From Dehalococcoidia bacterium (GTDB lineage Bacteria; Chloroflexota; Dehalococcoidia; GIF9; UBA5629), in contig JAFGHL010000059.1 in the NCBI GenBank assembly GCA_016930155.1, positions 1-58,957 of the forward strand: a stretch of DNA of 58,957 nucleotides, given 5' to 3'. The stretch's first letter is position 1. Every line of letters begins with the position of its first letter. Below, in pieces: positions 26,040 to 35,170 of the stretch. The position numbers and the translations under genes are program-made. The notes below the pieces were generated by a model, which searched no databases, was not told where the DNA came from, and saw nothing but the letters and a program-made list of their open reading frames with translations.

Positions 26040-26067
26040 CGGCTGTCAGGGCTCAAGGATTTTAGCA
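26040..26067. other. 10-bp stem-loop between FAD oxidoreductase and TauE/SafE genes
   Basis: GACAGCCGCC (26040-26049) pairs with GGCGGCTGTC (26058-26067), loop of 8. No T tract on either side. It may separate expression of the two leftward genes. Confidence 0.4.
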
Positions 26068-26123
26068 CGACGGGGCTGCTCTGTCATGCGCAGCGTCGCG
26101 ACCAAACTGTGCGGAATCAGCCG

Positions 26124-27473
26124 TTATTTTTTTTCAGGGCCCAGCCCTTTGCGTTCCAACCAGGCGTCCTCGGCATGCAAATAGCCTAAAATAGCCTGCT
26201 CGCCCACGAACCTGACAGGCTCGGGCGGCCACTTGAAGACCTTGCGGTTGACGGGGAAGCACTCCGTCCATTCGGACTTGCGCTCCAGCAGCAGGTCCGC
26301 CATGACCTCGCCGTTGAGGTGGGTCAGTGAAACGCCGTGCCCCATGCAGCCCAGGCTATAAACCGCATCCTTGCCACCCAGGTATCCCAGCGCCGGCGTC
26401 ATATCCATGGGAACCGAGACCGGTCCGCCCCAGCGGTGTGTTATCTTGATTCCAGTGAGGCAGGGATAGAAATCGACGATGTCCTTCTCAAGCTGGGCGA
26501 ATATCTTCGGATTCAAGTCTTTCTCCATGTTGGCGCCGTAGGTCAACGCGATATCCCGACCCCCCATCAGCAGGCGGTTATCCGCCGTCAGCCGGTAATA
26601 ATGCACCATGTTACGATAGTCCTCGATGCCCTCACGGCCCTGCCAGCCCATCTCATCCAACTGTGACTTGCTCAGCGGCGCCGTAAGCACGATATAGGTC
26701 CAGACCGGCTGCTGCATGGCATTCAGCTCAGGTATGGCCAGCGAGTAGGCGTTGGTCGCCAGCACCAGCTTGCCCGCGCTAACAGTGGCCCCGGGCGTTT
26801 TAATGGTGAAGCCCTGCGTGGAGCGCTTTATCTCGGTCACCGGCGTGCGCTCATAGACCTCGGCGCCGAACTTAACCGCCACGCGCTTCATCTCGCGCGC
26901 CAGTTTGGCGGGATTGACCAGGGCACAGCGCGGCTCCCACCAGGCGCCCATATAGTGCGGTGACTTCACGCGTTTCTGCACCTCACCCGCCTCTATCCAG
27001 TCCACACCGGTCAGGCCTAATTCCTTGACCAGTTGCACCTCTTCCTTGATACGCTTGACATAAGCGGGTGTGGTTGCTATGCGCAGGAAGCCCGGCCGCT
27101 CGTAGTCGCAATCGAGCTTGTGCTCTGCCACCAGCTCTCCCACGATATCGACCGCCCTTTCCATATAGCGGTGCGACTGTCTGGTCTTCTCAGGCCCGAA
27201 GAGCATCTTTGTGATGGACATCTGCAGCCCGAAGGTCGTCATGGCGAAGCCGGCATTACGGCCCGAAGCTCCCCATCCTATGACCCATCCCTCCAGCACT
27301 GCGACCCTGAGCGAAGGCTGCGCCTTTTTCAGATAATAGGCAGTGGCGATGCCGGCAAATCCGCCTCCCACCACAGCCACGTCGCATTTGATGTCGTTCC
27401 CCAGGGGAAGGCTTTCCTGATAAGCCCCGGAGTAACCCAGCCAGAAACTCTTTTCCGCATAATCTTCAGCCAT
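26124..27473 (-). CDS. FAD-dependent amine/amino acid oxidoreductase (DAO/PuuB-like)
   Basis: 449 residues. The Rossmann FAD motif VVGGGFAGIATAYYL lies near residues 34-48, and a C-terminal GGKDAVYSLGCMGHGVSLT closes the FAD site. Length and the N-terminal leader (SFWLGYSGAYQE) resemble gamma-glutamylputrescine oxidase and glycine/D-amino acid oxidases. It oxidises a C-N bond of an amine or amino acid; in an anaerobe the electrons probably go to a carrier rather than oxygen. ATG with AAGGAGG. Confidence 0.88.
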   Translation of the reverse strand: MAEDYAEKSFWLGYSGAYQESLPLGNDIKCDVAVVGGGFAGIATAYYLKKAQPSLRVAVLEGWVIGWGASGRNAGFAMTTFGLQMSITKMLFGPEKTRQSHRYMERAVDIVGELVAEHKLDCDYERPGFLRIATTPAYVKRIKEEVQLVKELGLTGVDWIEAGEVQKRVKSPHYMGAWWEPRCALVNPAKLAREMKRVAVKFGAEVYERTPVTEIKRSTQGFTIKTPGATVSAGKLVLATNAYSLAIPELNAMQQPVWTYIVLTAPLSKSQLDEMGWQGREGIEDYRNMVHYYRLTADNRLLMGGRDIALTYGANMEKDLNPKIFAQLEKDIVDFYPCLTGIKITHRWGGPVSVPMDMTPALGYLGGKDAVYSLGCMGHGVSLTHLNGEVMADLLLERKSEWTECFPVNRKVFKWPPEPVRFVGEQAILGYLHAEDAWLERKGLGPEKK

Positions 27474-27639
27474 CTCGCCTCCTTAAAGCAGCACTGCCTG
27501 CGGGCATATCTGCAAATCGCTAACTAATATACACCAACGACGTGTAGCCATCAACGCCTGCGGAAATATATGGCAGCAGCGGCAAATAACAAGGGGGCAG
27601 GAGTTTGGATTTTCGCGGCAAGATCAGAGCGTCACCGGT

Positions 27640-28653
27640 CTATATACGTCTGACGGCCGCCGCCAGCTGTGCCGGCGTAAGATGCTGTCTGAACCAGGCA
27701 ACGGAATCGCAGATCGATTCTTGCACCGTGCGAGGCTTGTAGCCCAGCTCCATGCGGGCCTTTTCCGAAGTGACCACTGAATTGCTGCGCAGCACATCCA
27801 CCGAATAGTCCGTGAAAAGCGGCTTGCTGCGGGCGATCCGGTAATAGATGGGCGCCAATTTGCCGACAGAGTGGGCCAGCCACGCCGGCACTTTGAACTT
27901 AGGCGCTTTTACGCCACTGATTTCCTCCAGCAGCTCCATAATCCGTTTGATGCTGACTCTTTCACCCGAAAGGATGTAGCTCTCGCCCCGGCGGCCTTTG
28001 CTGCAGGCCAGGGTCATCCCATGGGCCACATCGCGAACATCGGCGAAATCGTAAGCACCGTCCAGGTAGGCTTTTAACTTTCCCCTTATGAAATCGAGCA
28101 TGAGTTGTCCCATCTCCGATATCCTGAAGTCGAAGGGACCGATCACACCGGTAGGATGTACAATGACCGCATTTAATCCGTGCGCTATCCCCTTTTTAAC
28201 CTCCAGGGTCGCCATTGCCTTGCTCCTGGCATAGGGTCCAAGCACATTATCAGGATCGACAGGGAAGGTTTCATTGATGACTATTCCCTCAGGCGGCTCC
28301 TGGATGGCGTGGATAGAGCTGGTATATACCAATCGTCCGACACAGGATTTCAGACAGGCGGCGACCACGTTGCGCGTTCCCTCGACATTAACCCTCTGCA
28401 GCAGCGCTTCCCTACCGGGCGTGATGGCTATGATCCCGGCGAGGTGGTATACAGCATCCGCGCCCTCGAAGGCAGTGCTCAAAGAAGCTGCGTCGCATAC
28501 GTCCGCAGCAACGATCTCTACATCAAGGCCGCGGATGGGCAGGTCATTCTCAAAGGGGGGCACCAGCGCTCTAACGCTGTGCCCCTGGGCCAGCAATTCC
28601 CGTACCAGCACATTGCCGATATGACCGGTGGCACCGGTGACAACTATGTTCAT
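27640..28653 (-). CDS. NAD-dependent epimerase/dehydratase, extended SDR
   Basis: 337 residues. GATGHIGNVLVREL is the NAD-binding glycine motif at residues 7-20; the catalytic set is Thr/Ser in YTSSIHA and the Tyr-Lys pair in YARSKAMA. Close in style to dihydroflavonol-4-reductase/HpnA-type enzymes acting on sugars, sterols or isoprenoid alcohols. Its ATG overlaps the stop of the MarR gene upstream (ATGA-type overlap, 28650-28653), so the two are coupled. Confidence 0.9.
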   Translation of the reverse strand: MNIVVTGATGHIGNVLVRELLAQGHSVRALVPPFENDLPIRGLDVEIVAADVCDAASLSTAFEGADAVYHLAGIIAITPGREALLQRVNVEGTRNVVAACLKSCVGRLVYTSSIHAIQEPPEGIVINETFPVDPDNVLGPYARSKAMATLEVKKGIAHGLNAVIVHPTGVIGPFDFRISEMGQLMLDFIRGKLKAYLDGAYDFADVRDVAHGMTLACSKGRRGESYILSGERVSIKRIMELLEEISGVKAPKFKVPAWLAHSVGKLAPIYYRIARSKPLFTDYSVDVLRSNSVVTSEKARMELGYKPRTVQESICDSVAWFRQHLTPAQLAAAVRRI

Positions 28654-29096
28654 TTTTTCTCCTTAACCATGCTCCCATCCGGGAGGGAGGCCAGCGCCTC
28701 ATCGAGTTTATTTAATCGATCTTCCGTCAGCCCCTGCAGGAATTCCCGTGCCCGCTCGCGGGCTGAGCTGTAGAGCCGGTCCGTAAGTCCGTGCCCCCTG
28801 TCTGATAAACGGCAGACCACAACCCTGCGGTCCTCTCTACTGTTTTCTCTCGTTATAATGTCTCTGTCCACCAGGCGGTCCACGATGCCCGTGGCCGTGG
28901 CAAGGGTAACGCCCAGGGCGGAGGCCAATTCGCTCATCCTGGCAGCCCCGTTCAGGTAAAGCAGCAGCACGACCTTCAATTGCGGTGTGGTCAGGTCAAG
29001 ATCCAGCAATTCCTGATGCGCCAGAGGAAGAAGCTGCCGGAAAGCGCTCTCAACCCGGCCTAAAATCCGGTCGACCGTCTCATTCTTTTCTATCAT
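28650..29096 (-). CDS. MarR family transcriptional regulator
   Basis: 148 residues, winged HTH: SELASALGVTLATATGIVDRL is the helix-turn-helix (cited in part: ALGVTLATATGIVDRL), and the wing is ENSREDRRVVVCRL. It heads an operon with the epimerase, which it probably controls. Promoter with good spacing lies 36-65 bp upstream. Confidence 0.92.
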   Translation of the reverse strand: MIEKNETVDRILGRVESAFRQLLPLAHQELLDLDLTTPQLKVVLLLYLNGAARMSELASALGVTLATATGIVDRLVDRDIITRENSREDRRVVVCRLSDRGHGLTDRLYSSARERAREFLQGLTEDRLNKLDEALASLPDGSMVKEKK

Positions 29097-29131
29097 TCTC
29101 TCCCGCCCCTGATAGCAATAGCTCGATGATT

Positions 29132-29161
29132 AGTATAATATAAATAGTTTGTGTAATGCAA
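29132..29161 (-). promoter_or_regulatory. Promoter of the MarR/epimerase operon, with possible operator in the spacer
   Basis: Minus strand: -35 TTGCAT (29161-29156), 18-bp spacer, -10 TATACT (29137-29132). The sequence TTTGCATTACACAAA overlapping the -35 has dyad ends (TTTG/CAAA) and may be the MarR site, though the symmetry is only partial. Confidence 0.6.
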
Positions 29162-29205
29162 ATTATTGTATCTGGATTAGCTGCGGCGCAGCGGAGGACA
29201 GGTGG

Positions 29206-29958
29206 TTAAGGCCCGAGGAGGTTGTCGACCGCCCGGGGGACGTCTGCCAGCGTGCCGCTGAAATCGGCGGGCGGTATGCCCTCAAGGTTATTGCCGATGA
29301 CCTTTTTGCTTACCTCGAGGGGTCTCTGGGAGTGCGAGCGGCTATCCGTTGTCTGATAGGTCTTCATGCCTGTTACGGCGGCCACCATGTCGTTGGCCGG
29401 GTCATCGCCGACCATCAGGCACTCCTCAGGCTGGACGCCGATCAACCGGCAGATCTGCCCGAAATATCCAAGCTGAGGTTTGCAGTAGCTCATATTGTCG
29501 ATATGCGTGATAAGATCAACTCCCACATCTCCCACACCGGCCCAGGCTATTCTTTTCTGCTGCACGGAGAGCGGCCAGATGGGATTGGTGGCCACTACCA
29601 ACTTTAACTTTCGCTCCTTCACATGCCGGAAGACGTTGCCGGCCCCGGGGGTGGCTATTACAGTATCCCGGAAAACGTCGAAGTCCAGGTTGAAGAACCG
29701 CTCGAACCGGGCCCAAACCTCTTCCCTGTTTACATCAAGCCCGTCACATAATGTTGTGATGAAAAGTTCGCGGTTGATCCTGCTGCCGTCGTTGCTGCGC
29801 AGTTCGACAGTGGCTTTCATCAGCCTTTCGGCGAATTGCCCGTCGGGGAAAACCCCCTCAAACCTGGCTGCCAGCCTGGGATAGTAGCCGTTAACGAATT
29901 TAACCTCTTCGAAGAGGATGAGGGTGTTATCCAGATCGAATAATACAGCTTTGAGCAT
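29206..29958 (-). CDS. HAD family hydrolase
   Basis: Start placed at ATG 29958, because the HAD motif I (LFDLDNTL) then follows four residues in, as usual; the frame extends upstream to 30018 (270 residues), which remains possible. 250 residues from the chosen start. The nucleophile Asp and acid Asp are in FDLDNT; motif II Thr is in VVATNP; motif III Lys is near YCKPQ; motif IV is VGDDPANDM. A phosphatase for a small phosphorylated metabolite. Single gene. Confidence 0.88.
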   Translation of the reverse strand: MLKAVLFDLDNTLILFEEVKFVNGYYPRLAARFEGVFPDGQFAERLMKATVELRSNDGSRINRELFITTLCDGLDVNREEVWARFERFFNLDFDVFRDTVIATPGAGNVFRHVKERKLKLVVATNPIWPLSVQQKRIAWAGVGDVGVDLITHIDNMSYCKPQLGYFGQICRLIGVQPEECLMVGDDPANDMVAAVTGMKTYQTTDSRSHSQRPLEVSKKVIGNNLEGIPPADFSGTLADVPRAVDNLLGP

Positions 29959-30127
29959 ATTTGAAAACCGCCTGTCAATTTTACGTTTTTTACCTGTCCC
30001 GGACAAATTATCGGGCATGCCAGCCCTGTAATGCAGGGTTATAGTTCAGGCTACATACGGCATTCCAATGTGACTTGTCGGCCGGGGCCTGCAAGCGCAT
30101 AATATTGGCAAAAATGGGGGGACTACC

Positions 30128-30961
30128 ATGAATCAGAAAGAGGGTCATTTTAAGGGTACCGACAATTTTAATCTTTACTGGAGATGCTGGCTGCCCGACG
30201 GCCAGGTCAAGGCCGTGATACTGGTAGCGCACGGTCTGGGCGAGCATATCTCCCGCTACAACAACCTCGTTAACAAAGTCGTCCCCCTGGGATATGCAGT
30301 TTACGGCCTCGATCACCGGGGCCACGGCAAGTCTGAGGGCCAGAGGGTGTATATTGACCGCTTTCAGACCTACCTGAAGGACCTTAACCTGCTCTACCAG
30401 ATGGCGCATAAGGATAATCCCGATAAAAAGATATTTCTTTACGGCCACAGCATGGGTGGCCTGATCGCCACTGTCTATGCCCTCCAATATCAGAACGACC
30501 TGGTCGGACTGGTCATATCCGCCCCCGCGCTCAAGCCGGGCGAGAGCATCTCTCCCGCAATTATCGCCATGGCCAGGTTCCTCTCCGCCGTCACACCCAA
30601 ACTGGGCGTGCAGGCGCTGGACTCAACTTACATCAGCAAGGACAAGTCGGTGGTCGAAGCCTATGATAAGGACCCCCTTGTCTACCGCGGAAAGGTTACC
30701 GCCCGCCTCGGCTCAGAGCTTTTTTCAACCATGAAAGCCGTCGACTCAAAGCTCCAGTCCATCGTAATACCGCTGCTCATCCTGCAGGGCTCGGAGGACA
30801 AGATGGTCAACCAGGAAGGCGCCAAGGCGCTTTTCGAAAAGGCCGGCTCAAAGGACAAGACCCTCAAGATATACGAGGGTTTCTACCACGAAGTCCATAA
30901 TGAGCCGGGCAAAGACAGGGTCTTTACCGACATGGGCATGTGGCTGGCCGATCATACGTAG
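30128..30961 (+). CDS. Alpha/beta hydrolase, monoacylglycerol lipase-like
   Basis: 277 residues. HGLGEHISRYNNL near residue 35 and GHSMGG near 105 are the marks of the monoglyceride lipase/lysophospholipase group (serine aminopeptidase S33 fold). Acid in GSEDKMV and His in FYHEVHNEP complete the triad. Probably frees fatty acids from glycerides, which the acyl-CoA dehydrogenases at 39.5-41.8 kb could in principle help degrade. ATG after a GGGGGG-rich leader. Confidence 0.9.
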   Translation: MNQKEGHFKGTDNFNLYWRCWLPDGQVKAVILVAHGLGEHISRYNNLVNKVVPLGYAVYGLDHRGHGKSEGQRVYIDRFQTYLKDLNLLYQMAHKDNPDKKIFLYGHSMGGLIATVYALQYQNDLVGLVISAPALKPGESISPAIIAMARFLSAVTPKLGVQALDSTYISKDKSVVEAYDKDPLVYRGKVTARLGSELFSTMKAVDSKLQSIVIPLLILQGSEDKMVNQEGAKALFEKAGSKDKTLKIYEGFYHEVHNEPGKDRVFTDMGMWLADHT

Positions 30962-31106
30962 AGCGGAATTTTTTTCCGGAATATTATATAATTCGTGGTG
31001 GACTTTATCCTCTGCAAAACCTGACAGGCTCATGTTTAGCAGTTCACCTGAGAGTGTTAATAAGGAGGTTTGTACTGCATATAGGTGGTGATCGTATCCA
31101 TTTATC

Positions 31107-32372
31107 ATGGAGGCACTTGGTTTCATGGCGACACAGAACGTTTTCTACAGGGAACTGCTTGACAATCTTTACGACGGTGTCTTTTTCGTAGATTCCAACA
31201 AGACCATAACCTACTGGAACAGGGCAGCCGAGAGTATCACAGGCTATGCATACTCGGATGTGGTGGGTAAAACATGCTTCGATAACATCCTGGCTCATGT
31301 CGATGAAAAGGGGAACCCCCTGTGTGATTCGGGTTGCCCGCTGCAGGAAGCGATAAAAGACGGCAAGAGCAGGGAACTCAATGCCTTCCTCAAGCACCGG
31401 GACGGACACTTGCTGCCTGTTCTGGTCAAGGTCAGCGCTATATATGATGCGAACGGCGACATAATAGGCGGCATTCAAAGTTTTAACGACAATTCGTCTC
31501 TGTTATACGTAAAAAAACATGCGGCTGAGCTGGAGAGGCTATCGACTTATGACGGGCTGACGGGTGTGGGCAATCGTCGCAATGCCGATATAACGCTGCA
31601 GAAAAAGCTGGCCGAGCTGAAACGCTACGGCGCAACCTTTGGGGTGCTCTTCGCCGATATAGACAATTTAAAAACGGTCAACGACACCTACGGCCACGAG
31701 GCAGGCGATGAGGTTTTGAAAATGGCGGCCCAGACCATGCTGTCCAATATCAGGCCTTTCGATTTCATCTTCCGCTGGGGTGGAGACGAGTTCATGTTAA
31801 TCCTGGTCAATGTGGACCAGCACAGGTTGCTTGCCACCGCGGAAAGGGTGCGGGTTGCTGTGCAGAATGCCGGCCTCCGGGTTGCTTCAACCATCATCCG
31901 TGTGACCGTGTCAGTCGGAGGGACAGTTGCCCAACCCGATGATATGGATAAAAGCATTCTGGCCAGGACGGACGGTTTCATGTACCACTGCAAGGAAGAG
32001 GGCAAGAACAGGTGTATGGTGGACGATCTACCCATCCCACAGGCGGCACAATCAACTGCGAATGCCCCGGTCGCCGATCCCACACCGCGTCAAACCGTTA
32101 CCGGGAAAGTTGTTGCGCCGCAGATAGTGCATATCCCCGCCTTATTCGGCAGGGTGGATATACATGCTCCGGTCAGCATAGCTGTAGTTTACCGGCATAG
32201 CACCAATGGCGCCCCTCAGCAGGCCGCAGCTGCCGGCACGTCCGGATACAGCGATAAAAATCCCCCCGTCTTTGATCTGATCATCTATCCCTCACAATAC
32301 ACTCCCCCCAATCTGATAAATCCACGTCAGGACAAAAGCGGCAACTCAAACCACGCAGATAAAACCGATTAA
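31107..32372 (+). CDS. PAS domain diguanylate cyclase (GGDEF)
   Basis: 421 residues: PAS sensor (about 15-130; NLYDGVFFVDSNKTITYWNRAAE in part: DGVFFVDSNKTITYWN), linker, GGDEF domain (about 148-310) with RWGGDEFMLIL, so the active site for making cyclic di-GMP is intact. An RxxD inhibitory site is not obvious. The last 100 or so residues are Pro/Ala/Thr-rich and look disordered. An in-frame ATG at 31125 has GGAGG upstream and may be the real start. No membrane segment, so it senses an internal cue. Confidence 0.9.
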   Translation: MEALGFMATQNVFYRELLDNLYDGVFFVDSNKTITYWNRAAESITGYAYSDVVGKTCFDNILAHVDEKGNPLCDSGCPLQEAIKDGKSRELNAFLKHRDGHLLPVLVKVSAIYDANGDIIGGIQSFNDNSSLLYVKKHAAELERLSTYDGLTGVGNRRNADITLQKKLAELKRYGATFGVLFADIDNLKTVNDTYGHEAGDEVLKMAAQTMLSNIRPFDFIFRWGGDEFMLILVNVDQHRLLATAERVRVAVQNAGLRVASTIIRVTVSVGGTVAQPDDMDKSILARTDGFMYHCKEEGKNRCMVDDLPIPQAAQSTANAPVADPTPRQTVTGKVVAPQIVHIPALFGRVDIHAPVSIAVVYRHSTNGAPQQAAAAGTSGYSDKNPPVFDLIIYPSQYTPPNLINPRQDKSGNSNHADKTD

Positions 32373-32472
32373 AACATCTTACGCGCCTTCTCACCCGGGA
32401 ACAAAGTAAAATACCCACCCGTCCGATTGCAGGCAATTTCGCAATCTGTAACACATTCGTCCACACAAATGA

Positions 32473-32481
32473 TGCTATAAT
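32473..32481 (+). promoter_or_regulatory. Extended -10 promoter of the lipoprotein gene
   Basis: TGCTATAAT is a perfect extended -10 (TGnTATAAT) with a poor -35. It would give a leader of about 70 nt before the ATG at 32557 and could also feed the helicases downstream. Confidence 0.55.
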
Positions 32482-32556
32482 TAAGCAGCCGCATGAATGT
32501 CCCTTTTCAGCCCTGATTTCACTGCAATTATTATCGTAAACGGGAGGCGCCTTTTG

Positions 32557-32907
32557 ATGAAGCATTGTAATATTACCATGATCGCCCTGATTGCAACGGT
32601 CCTCGCCCTGCTGCCCGCATCTCTTGCATGCAGCGGTTCCAGCGGGGCTGATATTTATCTGGAAGGTGTCAGCATCGGTTCGCTCTCATCCGGGGGCAAA
32701 CCGATCAGCGGTTTGCCCGTGCAGGGAGTCAATATAGTGATCAAGGCCAAGACCACCAAGGTCCTGGTCAGCCAGTCAGGCGGTTTAACGACGATCAGAT
32801 TACAGCCCTCCAACGCCGTCATCACCAGCAGTGCGGACGGCATCTCCTTCACCGGCATAGAGGCTGATCAGATCGAGATCAAATGGGATCCGGCTACCTC
32901 GAAATAG
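32557..32907 (+). CDS. Small secreted lipoprotein, unknown function
   Basis: Start at ATG 32557, with GGGAGG nine bases upstream; 116 residues. Signal peptide with hydrophobic core (ITMIALIATVLALLPA) and lipobox SLAC, so Cys near residue 25 would be lipid-modified after cleavage. The mature part is Gly/Ser-rich beta-strand-like sequence with no known domain. The helicase gene starts 4 bp after its stop, an odd neighbour for an exported protein. Confidence 0.7.
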   Translation: MKHCNITMIALIATVLALLPASLACSGSSGADIYLEGVSIGSLSSGGKPISGLPVQGVNIVIKAKTTKVLVSQSGGLTTIRLQPSNAVITSSADGISFTGIEADQIEIKWDPATSK

Positions 32908-32911
32908 CTCT

Positions 32912-35134
32912 ATGGACATACTGGCAGGATTGAATGAGGCCCAGCGTGAGGCCGTGCAGTATATCAAAGGGCCCCTGCTGATTCTGGCGGGCCCGGGCAG
33001 CGGCAAGACGCGGGTTATCACCCACCGCATAGCCTATCTGGTTAAAACCACCGGCGTCAGCCCTCGCCACATCATGGCCGTAACCTTTACCAACAAGGCG
33101 GCCCGCGAGATGCAGGAGCGCCTGCAAAAGCTGCTGGGCAACCTGGCGGAACAGGTATGGGCCGGAACGTTTCACGCCATTTGCGCCCGCATCCTGCGCA
33201 AAGACGGCAAGTCCCTGGGACTCGATACCAACTTCGTTATCTACGACGAGGAAGATCAGCAGAGCCTGGTCAAACAGTGCCTGCTCGATCTCGACCTGGA
33301 CCCCAGACAGTATAATCCGCAGAAAATCCGCAACGCCATCAGCCAGGCCAAGAGCCAGCAGATCACGCACGACGGACTGGCTGCCAGGGCCAGAAGCCCC
33401 TGGGACGACATCGTCTGCCGTGTCTATGAGCGCTACCAGGAGCAGCTGGGACAGAGCAACGCAGCCGATTTCGACGACCTCTTGATGAAGGTCGTTCAGC
33501 TATTGGAGAAACAACCGGCGGTGCTGGAAAAATACCGCTCCCGTTACCTTCACCTGCTGGTTGATGAATTCCAGGATACCAACCTGATTCAATATAAGCT
33601 CATACGCCTGCTGGGAGGAAAACATCGCAATGTCTGCGTCGTCGGCGATCCCGACCAGTCCATTTACTCCTGGAGGTTCGCCGACATACGTAACATCCTG
33701 AGCTTTGAAAAAGACTTCCCGGACGCCAGGGTCATCGTACTGGAGCAGAACTACAGGTCCACTAAAAATATACTGGGGGCAGCCTCAGCCATCATATCCG
33801 CCAACCAGAAGCGCAAACAAAAAGACCTCTGGACGTCCAACACGGAGGGCATGCCCGTTTACTTGGTCAAAACCTACAATGAGCAGGAAGAGGCGCAATT
33901 CGTAGCAAACGAGATACTGAAGTTGAGCAGCAGCGACGGCATCAAGCCGGGAGACTGCGTGGTGATGTATCGCACCAACGCACAGTCGCGCGCCGTGGAA
34001 GAGGCCTTCATGCGCTATGGGCTCAAGTACAAGCTGGTGGGCGGCACACGTTTCTACCAGCGCCGCGAAATAAAGGACACCATAGCTTACCTGCGTATCA
34101 TTCAAAACCCTTTCGATAATATCAGCCTGTCCCGCATTATAAGGATACCCGGCCGCGGCATAGGGGCGAAAACCCTGTCCGACCTCACCAACTGGGCGCG
34201 GGAAAATACCCTTTCTCTGTTTGCCGCCGTCAAAGCGGTCAACGAGGGCGGGGGTCCGGTATTCGGCGCAAAGATAAATACCGCCCTGGCAGGCTTCTAC
34301 CGCCTGCTCAACGATCTGATCGTGGAGGGGCAGCAGCTTAGCCTGATCAAACTGATGGACACCTTACTGGAGAGGTCGGGATACCGTGAGACGATCAGAG
34401 GTGAGGAGGACGGTGAGGAGCGCTGGGAGAATATTCAGGAGCTGCGCACCGTAGCAGCTGATTATGACGATCTCCCGCCCGGGGAGGGACTGGCGCCGTT
34501 CCTGGAGAAAATCAGCCTGGTGGCGGACACCGACGAGATCGAAAGCAGGGAGGACACCGTCACGCTGATCACCCTGCATCAGGCTAAAGGCCTGGAGTTC
34601 CCCATCGTTTTCATCGTGGGACTGGAGGAGGGGCTATTGCCGCACAGGCGCTCCATGGAAGAGGGTGGTGATGAGCTCGAGGAGGAGCGCCGCCTCTGCT
34701 ATGTCGGGGTGACGCGCGCGGAGCGCAATGTCTACCTGTTGCACACTGCCCGCAGGGCTATCTTCGGCATGAGTTCGGAAAGCACGCCCTCCAGATTCCT
34801 GGATGATCTGCCGGGACACCTGATTGAACTAAAAGGCATGGTTCCGGGTGAGGAGCAACCGGGCGGGAGCGTAAGAGTGCGTGCAAAGCGCTGGCGAGAC
34901 GAGGATGAAGGCATCAACATCGCTGACCTTCTGGCCAAAAAAAGCGGCCTTCGGCAACCTGCTGCGGGACTCACGGAGGTGAATCCCGGTGACCGCGTGC
35001 GCCATGGCAAATTCGGAGACGGCCAGGTTATAGGCGTCAGGGTGACGGGGCAGGACCGCGAGGTTATCGTGGCTTTCGAAGAAAGCGGCGTTAAAAAACT
35101 GCTGCTCAGCATGGCGTCGCTCGAGAAAATCTGA
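32912..35134 (+). CDS. pcrA: ATP-dependent DNA helicase UvrD/PcrA
   Basis: 740 residues, complete SF1A helicase: Walker A AGPGSGKTRVI near residue 28, VTFTNKAAREMQERL (Ia), DEFQDTN (Walker B, II), GDPDQSIYSWR (III), QNYRST (IV), TLHQAKGLEFPIVF (V), VGVTRAE (VI). The C-terminus (DRVRHGKFGDGQV...) is the PcrA Tudor-like domain that binds RNA polymerase. It unwinds DNA 3' to 5' in repair. A second, divergent copy starts 36 bp downstream. Confidence 0.95.
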   Translation: MDILAGLNEAQREAVQYIKGPLLILAGPGSGKTRVITHRIAYLVKTTGVSPRHIMAVTFTNKAAREMQERLQKLLGNLAEQVWAGTFHAICARILRKDGKSLGLDTNFVIYDEEDQQSLVKQCLLDLDLDPRQYNPQKIRNAISQAKSQQITHDGLAARARSPWDDIVCRVYERYQEQLGQSNAADFDDLLMKVVQLLEKQPAVLEKYRSRYLHLLVDEFQDTNLIQYKLIRLLGGKHRNVCVVGDPDQSIYSWRFADIRNILSFEKDFPDARVIVLEQNYRSTKNILGAASAIISANQKRKQKDLWTSNTEGMPVYLVKTYNEQEEAQFVANEILKLSSSDGIKPGDCVVMYRTNAQSRAVEEAFMRYGLKYKLVGGTRFYQRREIKDTIAYLRIIQNPFDNISLSRIIRIPGRGIGAKTLSDLTNWARENTLSLFAAVKAVNEGGGPVFGAKINTALAGFYRLLNDLIVEGQQLSLIKLMDTLLERSGYRETIRGEEDGEERWENIQELRTVAADYDDLPPGEGLAPFLEKISLVADTDEIESREDTVTLITLHQAKGLEFPIVFIVGLEEGLLPHRRSMEEGGDELEEERRLCYVGVTRAERNVYLLHTARRAIFGMSSESTPSRFLDDLPGHLIELKGMVPGEEQPGGSVRVRAKRWRDEDEGINIADLLAKKSGLRQPAAGLTEVNPGDRVRHGKFGDGQVIGVRVTGQDREVIVAFEESGVKKLLLSMASLEKI

Positions 35135-35170
35135 TTATTACACTCGAATCACTTTATCTTGACTATCGGA

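Noticed and set aside
30987-30992. TATAAT upstream of the PAS-GGDEF gene
   Set aside because: No matching -35 and over 100 bp from the start; AT-rich patch, so chance is likely.
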